Below are positions 34,942 to 44,057 of a stretch of DNA of 64,000 bases, piece after piece; the first letter of the stretch is position 1, and each line of letters begins with the position of its first letter. Source of the DNA: CADEED01 sp036677145 (lineage in GTDB: Bacteria; Pseudomonadota; Gammaproteobacteria; Steroidobacterales; Steroidobacteraceae); contig JAKFFF010000010.1 of the NCBI GenBank assembly GCA_036677145.1, positions 32,904 through 96,903 of the forward strand. The letters are read 5' to 3'. The notes beneath the pieces are model-generated. The model saw only the letters and a program-made list of their open reading frames with translations. It made no database searches and had not been told where the DNA came from. The translations under genes were made by a program, and so were the position numbers.

Positions 34942-37119
34942 ATGCGTGCAGCTGGATTCGGAATGGTGTGCCTGTTGCTGGCCGTGCCTGGGCTGGCCGC
35001 GACCCCGGTCGACAACGCCGCGCTCAACAACGAGACCGACGGGCGCAACTGGCCCGCATACGGGCGCACCTTCAGCGAGGCGCACTACAGTCCGCTGGTC
35101 GAGATCAATCGCGAGACGGTGCCGCGCCTGCGCCTCGCCTGGTCGCTCGATCTCGACGTCACGAACAACCTGTCGACGCCGCTCGCGGTGGATGGCGTGA
35201 TCTACGTCGCCTCCGGGTACAGCTTCGTGCATGCCGTCGATGCGAAGACCGGCAAGCTGCTGTGGCGTCACGACCCGGAAGTCGCGAAGGCGGCGGGCGC
35301 CAAGCTGCGCACCGGTTGGGGCATCCGCGGGCTTTCGTTCTGGAAAGGCAGGCTGTTCGTCGGCACACATGACGGCCGACTGATCGCGCTCGACGCGAAG
35401 ACCGGCGCACCCGTCTGGTCCGTGCAGACCATCGACCCGCAGGACGGCTCGTTCATCTCGGGACCGCCGCGTGTGTTCAACGACAAGGTGATCATCGGCT
35501 TCGGGGGCGGAGACTTCGGCGCGGTGCGCGGCTACGTGACCGCCTACGACACGGCCACCGGCAAACAACTATGGCGCTGGTGGACGGTGCCCGGCGATCC
35601 GGCCAAGGGATTCGAGAACAAGGCCATGGAGATGGCCGCGAAGACCTGGACCGGTGAATGGTGGAAGTACGGCGGCGGCGGCACGGTCTGGAACGCCATG
35701 ACGTATGACCCGGAGTTCAACCGCATCTATCTAGGCACCGGCAACGGAGGACCCTGGAGCTGGAAGATCCGCAGTCCCGGCGGCGGCGACAATCTGTTTC
35801 TGAGTGCGGTAGTCGCGCTGGATGCCGATACCGGCGAATACGTCTGGCACTACCAGACCACACCCGGCGATTCGTGGGACTACAACTCCGCGATGGACAT
35901 GACACTGGCGACGCTGAACATCGGCGGCAACCCGCGCAAGGTGCTGCTGCACGCGCCCAAGAATGGTTTCTTCTACGTCATCGACCGCGCGGACGGCAAA
36001 CTCATTTCGGCGGAGAAGTTAGGCAAGGTCACCTGGGCGGAGCGAGTGGACCTCGCCACGGGGCGCCCCGTCCTCGCGCCCAACGCGCGTTACGAGAATG
36101 GCCCCGTGACGTTGTGGCCGAGCTTCCAGGGCGTGCACAACCTCTATCCACAGTCGTTCAGCCCGAAGACCGGGCTCGTGTACGTGCCGACGATCGAAAT
36201 GCCGGCGACCTTCGGCGGCGATGTGGACCCGAAGACCTGGAAGCCGTTGCCGGCCTCTATCCAGTACACGGGATTTCCCACCGCGGACGGCGACGCGCCG
36301 GCCGACGCCGGCAAGAGTTACCTGGTTGCATGGGATCCCGTGAAGCAGCGGCCCCTGTGGCAGCAGCCGACACCGGGTCCGCACAACGGCGGCACTCTTG
36401 CGACGGGCGGCGATCTGGTCTTCCAGGGACAAGCGGACGGCTACATCAATGCGTATGACGCGGCCGGTGGCCGCAAGCTCTGGTCGTTCTACGCGGCGAC
36501 CGCCGCGCTCGGCACGCCGATCACGTTCGCGATCGGCAAGACGCAGTACGTCGCGATCCTGACGGGCCCGTTACATGGCGCGGCCGGCGGCTTCGGTTCG
36601 ATGGCTGCGCGTTTCGGCTGGGATTCGCGGATCCATCCGCGCCGGCTGCTCGCATTCGTGCTCGACGGCAAGGCCGAACTACCGCCCACGCCGCCGCCGA
36701 TTTACGCGAAACCGCTCGACGGCACTGACGTGACGGTAGATCAGGCGCTGGTGCAGGAGGGCATCCAGCAATGGTCGCGCTGCCAGCTCTGTCACGGACC
36801 CGGCGCGGTCGCGGGTGGCACCGCGCCCGATCTGCGCGCTTCGCAGATCGTTCTGACGCCCGCGCAGTTCAACTCGACCGTGAGAGGCGGCGCCGAGGCG
36901 CGCGGCATGCCGAAATTCGCCGAGCTGACGGATCGCGAGCTCGATGCACTGCGGCACTACATCCGGTATCGCGCGCGGCTTGCGACGCGGCCCAGCGGCG
37001 TGGCGCCGCCGGTCGTCGCCGCGCCGGCCGCCGAGGAAAAACCGGAGGCCGAAGACAACGAACCGAAGCGGCCACCCGGTTCGCTCGAGTCGACCGGCTC
37101 GCCGCCACCGCCGCAATGA
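34942..37119 (+). CDS. PQQ-dependent quinohemoprotein alcohol dehydrogenase
   Basis: A 725-residue periplasmic enzyme that oxidises alcohols using pyrroloquinoline quinone and passes electrons to its own cytochrome c domain. Signal peptide: AGFGMVCLLLAVPGLAA. The eight-bladed propeller shows DGRNWPAYGRTFSEAHYSPL, FVGTHDGRLIALDAKTG, LGTGNGGPWSW and DSWDYNSAMDM with the usual catalytic Asp region. The heme site is Cys614, Cys617, His618 (CQLCH) with Met656. A Pro/Glu-rich tail follows. The vicinal Cys pair normal in this family before the GVALWKG-type segment is replaced (KLRTGWGIRG). A lignin-type primary alcohol is a plausible substrate. Confidence 0.9.
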   Translation: MRAAGFGMVCLLLAVPGLAATPVDNAALNNETDGRNWPAYGRTFSEAHYSPLVEINRETVPRLRLAWSLDLDVTNNLSTPLAVDGVIYVASGYSFVHAVDAKTGKLLWRHDPEVAKAAGAKLRTGWGIRGLSFWKGRLFVGTHDGRLIALDAKTGAPVWSVQTIDPQDGSFISGPPRVFNDKVIIGFGGGDFGAVRGYVTAYDTATGKQLWRWWTVPGDPAKGFENKAMEMAAKTWTGEWWKYGGGGTVWNAMTYDPEFNRIYLGTGNGGPWSWKIRSPGGGDNLFLSAVVALDADTGEYVWHYQTTPGDSWDYNSAMDMTLATLNIGGNPRKVLLHAPKNGFFYVIDRADGKLISAEKLGKVTWAERVDLATGRPVLAPNARYENGPVTLWPSFQGVHNLYPQSFSPKTGLVYVPTIEMPATFGGDVDPKTWKPLPASIQYTGFPTADGDAPADAGKSYLVAWDPVKQRPLWQQPTPGPHNGGTLATGGDLVFQGQADGYINAYDAAGGRKLWSFYAATAALGTPITFAIGKTQYVAILTGPLHGAAGGFGSMAARFGWDSRIHPRRLLAFVLDGKAELPPTPPPIYAKPLDGTDVTVDQALVQEGIQQWSRCQLCHGPGAVAGGTAPDLRASQIVLTPAQFNSTVRGGAEARGMPKFAELTDRELDALRHYIRYRARLATRPSGVAPPVVAAPAAEEKPEAEDNEPKRPPGSLESTGSPPPPQ

Positions 37120-37209
37120 GCACACCACAACGGGGACGGGGAATTTCCTCCCGAGGGTCAAACTAACAGCCGCACGCGCTTTCCATTTCTCCCATAGTCG
37201 ATAACCAAA

Positions 37210-37239
37210 CGGGATCCCGTCGAGACAGACGGGATCCCG
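37210..37239. promoter_or_regulatory. Inverted repeat just before the GntR gene (possible auto-operator)
   Basis: CGGGATCCCGTC (37210-37221) and GACGGGATCCCG (37228-37239) are perfect inverted copies around GAGACA. Each arm includes the palindrome CGGGATCCCG, so two identical 10-bp palindromes lie 18 bp apart. It ends 10 nt before the GntR ATG and may be an operator or a translation-blocking hairpin. Confidence 0.55.
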
Positions 37240-37249
37240 CCACAACACC

Positions 37250-37975
37250 ATGGGCCAAATGAGCACCCAGCTGGCGCAGGCGGTAGTTCGACTCCGGGAG
37301 ATGATCCTGAACGGCAGACTCGTGCCGGGGCAGCGGGTGGCCGAGGCGCCGCTCGCGGATTTGTTAGGTGTTTCGCGCACGCCCGTGCGCCAGGCGCTGC
37401 CGCTGCTGGCCCAGGAAGGCCTGCTGGTCGAGAACGGCACGCGCGGCTACGTAGTTCGCGCATTCACGGCCAACGAAATCACCGATGCCATCGACGTGCG
37501 CGGCGCCCTCGAGGCGCTGGCGGGCCGGCGCATCGCCGAACGCGGGGTCAGCAAGGCGCTGGCGCGCGATCTGCACCGCTGCCTCGACGATGGCGACGCG
37601 ATGCTCGCGAAGCGGCGCATCGAAGAGCATGACGAAGCGCACTACGCCGAAATGAACGTGCGTTTCCACGGCCTCATCCTCGAAGCGGCGGACAGCGCGA
37701 TTCTTGCCGCCGCGCTCGAGCGCAACAGCCACGTGCCGTTTGCCGGTCCGCAGGCGCTGGCCTTCGACGGCACCCAGCTGGATCGTATGTACGATCACCT
37801 TCACTACGCTCACCGGCAGCATCACGCCATCGTCGCCGCGCTCGAGTCGGGCCAGGCAGGGCGCGTGGAAGCGCTGTTGCGCGAGCATGCGCACGGCGTA
37901 AAGGAAAGTCTGAATCTGGTCGGATTTCACCTGGCCTCCACCGAGGCCGTACGGAGATTCGCGCTGGTCCGCTGA
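37250..37975 (+). CDS. GntR family regulator, FCD (FadR/VanR-like) subgroup
   Basis: A 241-residue regulator: winged helix-turn-helix at about 8-75 (MILNGRLVPGQRVAEAPLAD, then LLGVSRTPVRQALPLLAQEGL) and an all-helical FCD ligand-binding domain from about 85, whose His/Asp residues (NVRFHGLILEAA, HRQHHAIVAALE) usually bind a metal and an organic acid. VanR of this subgroup controls vanillate genes. ATG 37250 or 37259 could be used. It is 27 nt before the third TonB receptor on the same strand, so it probably controls its own transcript; the inverted repeat before it is a candidate site. Confidence 0.9.
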   Translation: MGQMSTQLAQAVVRLREMILNGRLVPGQRVAEAPLADLLGVSRTPVRQALPLLAQEGLLVENGTRGYVVRAFTANEITDAIDVRGALEALAGRRIAERGVSKALARDLHRCLDDGDAMLAKRRIEEHDEAHYAEMNVRFHGLILEAADSAILAAALERNSHVPFAGPQALAFDGTQLDRMYDHLHYAHRQHHAIVAALESGQAGRVEALLREHAHGVKESLNLVGFHLASTEAVRRFALVR

Positions 37976-38002
37976 TCCAATTACTTCGTTTTGGGGAGAA
38001 CG

Positions 38003-40531
38003 ATGATGAAGAAGGGCTCATGGCACAACAAATCCTTGCTGCCGCTGGCGCTGCTCGGCGCTGGTACGGCGCAGGCACAAACGCCCGCGAATGACGCGCT
38101 CGAGGAAGTGATCGTCACCGCGCAGTTCCGCGAGCAGAACCTGCAGGAGACGCCGCTCGCCATCACCGCGATCACGGGCGACATGCTCGAACGGCGCAGC
38201 CAGACCGACATCTCCGAAGTCGCCCGCCAGGCGCCGAACGTCACGCTCGCCGCGCAGAACCAGGAATACGCCTCCGGTCTCATCGCCTACATCCGCGGCA
38301 TCGGCCAGAACGACCCAAACTTCGCCGTCGAACCGGGCGTCGGCATCTACGTCGACGATGTCTATCTACCGACGTTGACGGGATCGCTGCTCGACCTGAT
38401 GGACGTGGAGCGCGTGGAAATCCTGCGCGGACCGCAGGGAACTCTCGCGGGCCGCAACTCGATCGGCGGCGCGATCAAGATGTATTCGGTGCGGCCGCAG
38501 GGCGACGATTCCGGATCGTTCCAACTGACCTACGGATCCTTCGACCGGCTCGATCTGCGCGGTATTTACGATCTGAAGCTCACTGACACGATGTCCATGC
38601 GTGTATCGGGTGTCAGCAGGAACGAGACGGGCTACATCAAGCGGCTCGACTACAACCTGACCCATCCGGGCACCAATGTGCCGACGCAGGCTCGCGGCTT
38701 GAGCCCGGTGATTGGCCGCGACGGCGGTGTGGCGATCGCGGCCGGCAAGGTCGCTTTCCGCTGGCAGCCGAACGACGGTCTCGACTTCAACCTCGCGGCT
38801 GACTACACGCGCGAGCGCAACGACGCGGGCGTCGCGACCCTTCTGTATGCGAACGCGGCCGGTCTGCTCAACAACGAACCATCTCGCCCCTGGCTCAGGG
38901 GCACCAACGGTGCGGCCATTCCCTACAACTGCCAGTTCGTGCCTTCGGGTCGGAACAGCTGCGACACCCTGCAAGGGTATGACCGCCGCTACGTCACGTA
39001 CGGGACGTTCGCCGACCACTATCCGGGTGATTCGCAGATGCCCTACAAACCGCTGTCGCTCGATCCGCATCGCGACATGGACAACTGGGGCGTCGCTCTC
39101 ACCATCGAAGCGAAATTGAACGACGCGTTTTCGCTGACGTCGATCACTTCGTATCGCGACTACAAGACCGACTGGTCGTACGACGTGGACGGCGCGCCGC
39201 TCACGTCCAACCTGCTCAACCAGACGCAGACGAACGAGCAGATCAGCCAGGAGCTGCGTCTGAACGGAAAGCTGGGCATCGTTGAGTTCACAGTCGGTGG
39301 GTTCTACTTCGACACGGACGGCTTCTACACCGGCCGCATCGACATTCCGTATGGTGGTCTCGACTTCATTCACGGGCCCGATCCGACGCCTTCGAACAAC
39401 AAGGCGCTGTTCGCCAATGCAACTTTCAACTTCACGGAGGCGCTGCACCTCTCCGCGGGCCTGCGTCAGTCGTGGGACAAGAAGGACTACGAGTACCGCC
39501 GGCACAACCCGGACTATTCGGACGTGCAAGGTCCCTGCAATTTCTTCCTCGGTGCGCCGACCGCGGGCCCGACCGGCATCGGCAACCAGCCAAATTGCCT
39601 GCTGTTCGGCGTCAACGGCACGACCGCGACCTTCGAAAACGATCAGCTCGACTGGCGCGTCGCGCTGGACTATCGCTTCACCGACGATGTGATGGCTTAC
39701 GCTTCGGCCGCGACGGGTTATCGCGCGGGCGGTTTCAACGCCCGGCCGTATTTCCCGAGTCAGGCCACGCCGCACGTTCCTGAAACGATCACGTCATACG
39801 AACTCGGTCTGAAGTCCGACCTGTTCAATGACAAGCTCCGTTTGAACCTGGCCGGATTCTTCTTCGACTACGAAGACATCGTCCTCCTGTCTACCTTCTG
39901 CGCGAACCTGCCGGTGGGTCAGCAGACGCCATGTCTGCGTCCGGACAATGTCGGCTCGGCCGAAGTGAAGGGCGTCGAACTCGAGGCGTTCTTCTATCCG
40001 ACCGGGAACTTCAGCATCGATGCGTCGTTCAGCCTGCTCGATTTCCAGTACCAGGAGATCAACGTGGGTGCGGGCACCGGCGTATCACTCGACGACATCA
40101 CGCCTTACACGCCCGAGAAGAAGGCCAGCATCGGCGTGCAATACGACGTGGATGAGGTTGCGGGCGGGAAACTGAGCTTCCGTGTCGACGCCGCATATCA
40201 GTCGGAAATCTTCACCGAGGCGGGAAATGTCAGGGCACTGAACGTGTCGAGCACCAACCCGCGCGGCGCACCCTTCAGCCAGGCGGGTGGCGGTGGTCCG
40301 ATCCCGGTGCTCGTCGCCGACAATCTCATCGATTCGTATACGCTCGCCAACGCGCGCATCTCGTGGGAATCGGCCGAGGAAACCTGGGGACTGGCCCTGG
40401 AAGTCCAGAACCTCGCTGACAAGTACTACCTCGGAACGAAAGTGAACGACGCCTATTCCGTGGGCCATGTCTACGGCTCACCGGGCAAGCCGCGCACCTA
40501 TGCGATCACGGTGAAGAAGAACTTCAACTGA
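38003..40531 (+). CDS. TonB-dependent outer-membrane receptor
   Basis: An 842-residue receptor with signal peptide LLPLALLGAGTAQAQ, TonB-box-like LEEVIVTAQFREQNLQ, plug motifs YIRGIGQNDPNF, GVGIYVDDVYLP and ILRGPQGTLAGRNSIGGAI, and a barrel ending in YAITVKKNFN. GGGGAGAACG precedes ATG 38003. It follows the GntR gene by 27 nt and is closed by a hairpin. It is a clear paralogue of the receptor at 28 kb. Linkage to an FCD-type GntR points to an organic or aromatic acid ligand. Confidence 0.92.
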   Translation: MMKKGSWHNKSLLPLALLGAGTAQAQTPANDALEEVIVTAQFREQNLQETPLAITAITGDMLERRSQTDISEVARQAPNVTLAAQNQEYASGLIAYIRGIGQNDPNFAVEPGVGIYVDDVYLPTLTGSLLDLMDVERVEILRGPQGTLAGRNSIGGAIKMYSVRPQGDDSGSFQLTYGSFDRLDLRGIYDLKLTDTMSMRVSGVSRNETGYIKRLDYNLTHPGTNVPTQARGLSPVIGRDGGVAIAAGKVAFRWQPNDGLDFNLAADYTRERNDAGVATLLYANAAGLLNNEPSRPWLRGTNGAAIPYNCQFVPSGRNSCDTLQGYDRRYVTYGTFADHYPGDSQMPYKPLSLDPHRDMDNWGVALTIEAKLNDAFSLTSITSYRDYKTDWSYDVDGAPLTSNLLNQTQTNEQISQELRLNGKLGIVEFTVGGFYFDTDGFYTGRIDIPYGGLDFIHGPDPTPSNNKALFANATFNFTEALHLSAGLRQSWDKKDYEYRRHNPDYSDVQGPCNFFLGAPTAGPTGIGNQPNCLLFGVNGTTATFENDQLDWRVALDYRFTDDVMAYASAATGYRAGGFNARPYFPSQATPHVPETITSYELGLKSDLFNDKLRLNLAGFFFDYEDIVLLSTFCANLPVGQQTPCLRPDNVGSAEVKGVELEAFFYPTGNFSIDASFSLLDFQYQEINVGAGTGVSLDDITPYTPEKKASIGVQYDVDEVAGGKLSFRVDAAYQSEIFTEAGNVRALNVSSTNPRGAPFSQAGGGGPIPVLVADNLIDSYTLANARISWESAEETWGLALEVQNLADKYYLGTKVNDAYSVGHVYGSPGKPRTYAITVKKNFN

Positions 40532-40546
40532 TAGCCGAAGCGACCG

Positions 40547-40569
40547 GGTGGGGCGGCCATCGCCCCACC
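40547..40569 (+). terminator. Hairpin after third TonB receptor
   Basis: GGTGGGGCG and CGCCCCACC form a perfect 9-bp stem with a GCCAT loop, 15 nt after the receptor stop. The following TAGTCG is a poor U-tract, so termination strength is uncertain. Confidence 0.6.
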
Positions 40570-40663
40570 TAGTCGTGAGTCGGCCCGTTCCGCGGATCTC
40601 ACTCGACAGGGAAGTCCGGCGGCAGCATCATTCCCCGGCGTCATTCACGGGAACGGAGGCTGC

Positions 40664-41026
40664 ATGAACGCGAATCTTCAGGACAGCAATCTCGAGCACT
40701 ACAAGTCCTACACCAACGTCTGCTACGCGCTGTATGCCGCCACGCTGATCACCGCGGTTACGTTCTTCGTCGCGATCGTGCTGAACTACATCAAGCGCGA
40801 AGACGTGGTGGGCACTTACCTGGAGAGCCACTTCCGCTGGCAGATCCGTACGTTCTGGTTCTCGTGCCTGTGGACCACCGTCGGCATCATCACGATCCCG
40901 ATCCTGGTCGGCTTCGGCATCCTGTTCGCCTCGTTCATCTGGTTCGTGTACCGGATCGCGAAGGGCTGGATGCGGCTCAACGAAGGGAAGCCGATGTACG
41001 TGACGCCGGAGACGGCGAGCGTCTGA
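40664..41026 (+). CDS. Small DUF4870-like inner-membrane protein
   Basis: A 120-residue membrane protein with about three transmembrane segments (YALYAATLITAVTFFVAIVL; then two from FWFSCLWTTVGII to FIWFVY). The HFRWQIRTFW stretch between them is characteristic of the DUF4870/COG3671 group. A GGAGGCTGC Shine-Dalgarno precedes ATG 40664. It converges on the carotenoid-oxygenase gene with 6 nt between the stops. Function unknown; the family is widespread and probably unrelated to aromatic catabolism. Confidence 0.8.
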   Translation: MNANLQDSNLEHYKSYTNVCYALYAATLITAVTFFVAIVLNYIKREDVVGTYLESHFRWQIRTFWFSCLWTTVGIITIPILVGFGILFASFIWFVYRIAKGWMRLNEGKPMYVTPETASV

Positions 41027-41032
41027 TACGGA

Positions 41033-42508
41033 TCAGGTTCGCGCGCGCGCTTCGGCGGAAACCCAGGCGCCATGGATCTGGTTGAACAGCCGGAACGGCA
41101 TGCGCACGGTGGCCAGGGGCCCTTCCGCGAGGCGCTGCGCGTCGAGGATCAGCAGGTCGCTGCGCGCTTCGAGCACGCGTTGCGAGATGCCGACCAGGTA
41201 ACCATCACCCTCCGGCGCGCGCGCCGAGCGCGGCACGAAACAGCATTCCTGGAGAAACGCGCTCGGCCCGCCGAAGTACGACTGCGTCGTGCGCGTCGCA
41301 TGTTCGAAGCGCGTCCACGTGTTGAGCGGCCGGCCCATGGGCCCCGCCAGACGCGGATCGAAAGGCTTGTCGAGATCGACGCAGGGCATGAAGCCGACGT
41401 TGTACGGCACGGTGTGATATCGATCGTCCTGTCGTGACAACACGCCCGTGTGTGGAAACAGCACTTCCATGTCGTAATCGGGCCGGCTTGCGCGCGCGAG
41501 ATCGACCGACAATCGAGTGACGCGTCCCTGCGCCGCAACGGCGTCGAAGGGGCTGCCATCCTTGTTGGGGAAGAACGGAAACTGGTTCTTCAAGCCCATG
41601 TCCATGTCGATGTAGATGCGGTCGCCGTCACTGAAGCACCCCATCGTGTGCGTGGCGCAGCGTTCGGGACCCTTGAACCAGCGCAGATCGCGGCCATCGC
41701 CGCCGCGGCGCATGACGCCTAACCACGTGGGCAGCGACGAGTCCCAGGAGAAATGCACGCGGCCGGCCTTCATCGCCGGCACGTCGACGATCATCGGAAC
41801 CACGAGGAACGCGACGTGTTTTCGCGTGACCGCGAAGTCGTGGAGCATCCCGGCGTAGGGCACCTTGATCCAGGTTTCGTCGACCAGGCGGCCGCCGCGG
41901 TCGATCGTGATGACCGCGACATCGTCCGACGCCTCGCCGCGGCCTTCGTAACCGAACGCAATCATCTCGCCGCTTTCGGGATCGAGTTTCGGGTGCGCGG
42001 TGAACGTGAGACTCGTGAGTTTTCCGCCGAAGGTGTAGTAGTCGTCGGTGGTCGCGAGCGTGTCCGGATCCAGCGCGACCGGCGGACTATCTTCCTTGAG
42101 CGCCAATAGTTTGCCGTGATGGAAAACCACCGCGGTGTTGGCCGTGCCGCGGCTCAAACCACGCACCGCGTCCATGTCGGTGTACGGATTGCGATACGTG
42201 CCGAACAACGCTGCGCGCGCGGCGGCCTGCGCCTTGAAGCGCTGCGTGCGCACGTAGCGGCTCTGGTAGTCGACATGGCCATCGGCGAAGCGAAACATGC
42301 CGACGTGGCCTTCGCCATCGAAGGGAATGTTCGGCATGAATGGCGGGTACTGGAAGTCCGGCCCGACCCGGTAGAACGTTCCCCGCAGGTCGGCGGGTAG
42401 TTTGCCCTCGACTTCGCAGTCGGCCAGGTCGATCTCCGCGCGCACCGGCGGGAACGGCCCGCGGAACATGGGGTTTGCCGAGAAGTCGGGTGGGTCGCCG
42501 CGGGCCAT
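41033..42508 (-). CDS. Carotenoid/lignostilbene-type cleavage dioxygenase
   Basis: A 491-residue non-heme iron dioxygenase of the carotenoid cleavage family; bacterial members include lignostilbene-alpha,beta-dioxygenase, which splits the central double bond of hydroxystilbenes to two aldehydes such as vanillin. The four iron His ligands are visible: His172 (TAHPKLD), His223 (MLHDFAV), His287 (CATHTMG) and His479 (IHGAW). There is no signal peptide. The MFS transporter gene lies 6 nt upstream on the same strand, so uptake and cleavage are co-expressed. The lignin-like surroundings favour a stilbene over a carotenoid substrate. Confidence 0.85.
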   Translation of the reverse strand: MARGDPPDFSANPMFRGPFPPVRAEIDLADCEVEGKLPADLRGTFYRVGPDFQYPPFMPNIPFDGEGHVGMFRFADGHVDYQSRYVRTQRFKAQAAARAALFGTYRNPYTDMDAVRGLSRGTANTAVVFHHGKLLALKEDSPPVALDPDTLATTDDYYTFGGKLTSLTFTAHPKLDPESGEMIAFGYEGRGEASDDVAVITIDRGGRLVDETWIKVPYAGMLHDFAVTRKHVAFLVVPMIVDVPAMKAGRVHFSWDSSLPTWLGVMRRGGDGRDLRWFKGPERCATHTMGCFSDGDRIYIDMDMGLKNQFPFFPNKDGSPFDAVAAQGRVTRLSVDLARASRPDYDMEVLFPHTGVLSRQDDRYHTVPYNVGFMPCVDLDKPFDPRLAGPMGRPLNTWTRFEHATRTTQSYFGGPSAFLQECCFVPRSARAPEGDGYLVGISQRVLEARSDLLILDAQRLAEGPLATVRMPFRLFNQIHGAWVSAEARART

Positions 42509-42514
42509 GAGGTT

Positions 42515-43894
42515 TTACGCGTGTAATGCGCGGGCGCGTTCGTAGGCTTCGCCGTACGGACGCAGGCCTTTCCAGAACACCCACACCGCCAGCGGTCCGA
42601 GGACGGCGTGCATCAGCGCCAGCGCATAACGCAACTGTGACGGATCGCCGAACACGTAGGTGGTGATGCTGCTCACCAGGTTCGGACCCAGCGCCATGCC
42701 GAACGTGAACATGAACAGGAAGGTCGCGGTGATCTTGGCGCGCATGTTGTTGGGTGCGATCGCCTGAAAGGCGGCGTTCTGCGGCCCGGTGCCGATGCCG
42801 ATGACGCTGGTGTTGAGCGCGGCGAGCACCAGCGCGAGCCAGGGATTCGAGACCAATGCGAACGAGACCGCGAAGGGGATGTGGGCCAGCGATGCCCACA
42901 CCACCACGCGCTGGTTCGCATCGACGACGCCGCGTTTGGCGAGCCGCTCCGCCAGCCAGCCGCCAAACATAAGTCCCGCGGGCGCGAGCACCAGCGTGAG
43001 CCAGCCCTGGTAGATGCCGAACTGCCCGGGTCCCCAGCCGTGCGTGCGCTGATAGAAAGGCGCCATCCAGAACGAATGCCCGAACAACGCCGCGCAGTTG
43101 ATCAGCAGGCCGATGTACATCGGCGCGAAGGCGCGCCGGTTGTCCCACAGGTGACGAAACACTTGTTTGTAAGAGACCCCGGAGGCGGGCGCGCCCGGCG
43201 CCACGGCACGCCCGCGGCGGCGTGCCTCGTGCACCGTGAAGAGAATCAGTACGCCGAGCAACAGATCGGGCAGCGCCAGGATGAGGAACACGACCTGCCA
43301 CGAGCGCAGCGTGCCGACGACCGGCAGCGTGTATTCGGGAGTCGCAAGCGAAGTGAGCAGGAAGCCGCCCAGAAGATAGGAGAGGCCGACCGCGACCATG
43401 AATCCGATGTTCATGGTGGCCATCGCCTTCGGCAGTTTTGGGGGTGGGAAGAGATCCGCGAGTAGTGAGAAGGTCGCGGGCCCATTGCCGGCGCCGCCGG
43501 CGCCGCCGATCAGGCGTATCGCGAGCAGCGCCCCGGCGGTCGCGACCAGCGCGCTGCCGATGTTGCAGGTGCCGAGAATGAGCAATCCGACACCGATGAT
43601 CAGCCGGCGGCTGTATTTGTCGGCCAGCGGACTGATCACGAGGCTCGCGACCGCGAGCGTGAACATTCCGGCGAGCCCGAAGATGAAAGCCACCTGTTGA
43701 TCGGTGAGCTGCAGGTCGACCTTGATCGGCTCGAGCATGAGCGCGACCACGTACTGGTTGCCGAACAGTGTGAACACGGTCAGGCCGAAGAGGGCTACCG
43801 CGTACCAGGCTCGCGCGGGTGAAGGCCAGGGCTCGCTACCCGCGGTGCCGGCGGAAGTGGCGCCGATGGATGACATCTCGCGAGCTTCTGTCAT
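42515..43894 (-). CDS. MFS transporter (aromatic acid-type)
   Basis: A 459-residue major facilitator with about 12 transmembrane helices and the family loop motif PLADKYSRR between helices 2 and 3. The start at 43894 (MTEAREMSS) is chosen from several in-frame options because GGGGG lies upstream and the more upstream residues look random. It is co-transcribed with the dioxygenase (6-nt gap) and divergent from the one-carbon operon across 163 bp. Its substrate is probably the stilbene or a related aromatic taken into the cytosol. Confidence 0.85.
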   Translation of the reverse strand: MTEAREMSSIGATSAGTAGSEPWPSPARAWYAVALFGLTVFTLFGNQYVVALMLEPIKVDLQLTDQQVAFIFGLAGMFTLAVASLVISPLADKYSRRLIIGVGLLILGTCNIGSALVATAGALLAIRLIGGAGGAGNGPATFSLLADLFPPPKLPKAMATMNIGFMVAVGLSYLLGGFLLTSLATPEYTLPVVGTLRSWQVVFLILALPDLLLGVLILFTVHEARRRGRAVAPGAPASGVSYKQVFRHLWDNRRAFAPMYIGLLINCAALFGHSFWMAPFYQRTHGWGPGQFGIYQGWLTLVLAPAGLMFGGWLAERLAKRGVVDANQRVVVWASLAHIPFAVSFALVSNPWLALVLAALNTSVIGIGTGPQNAAFQAIAPNNMRAKITATFLFMFTFGMALGPNLVSSITTYVFGDPSQLRYALALMHAVLGPLAVWVFWKGLRPYGEAYERARALHA

Positions 43895-44057
43895 GGACTT
43901 CAACCCCCGCGAGCATCGTATCGAGAAGCGGTGTCCCTGCGTGTGCGCTCCCAATCGAGTTTTCGTTCGCGAATGCCACACATCCACACAAGCGATTTTT
44001 GCCGGCGTATCGCGGCCGCTAACGTGCGCACGAATTTACCCAGGCGGAACACACGCA

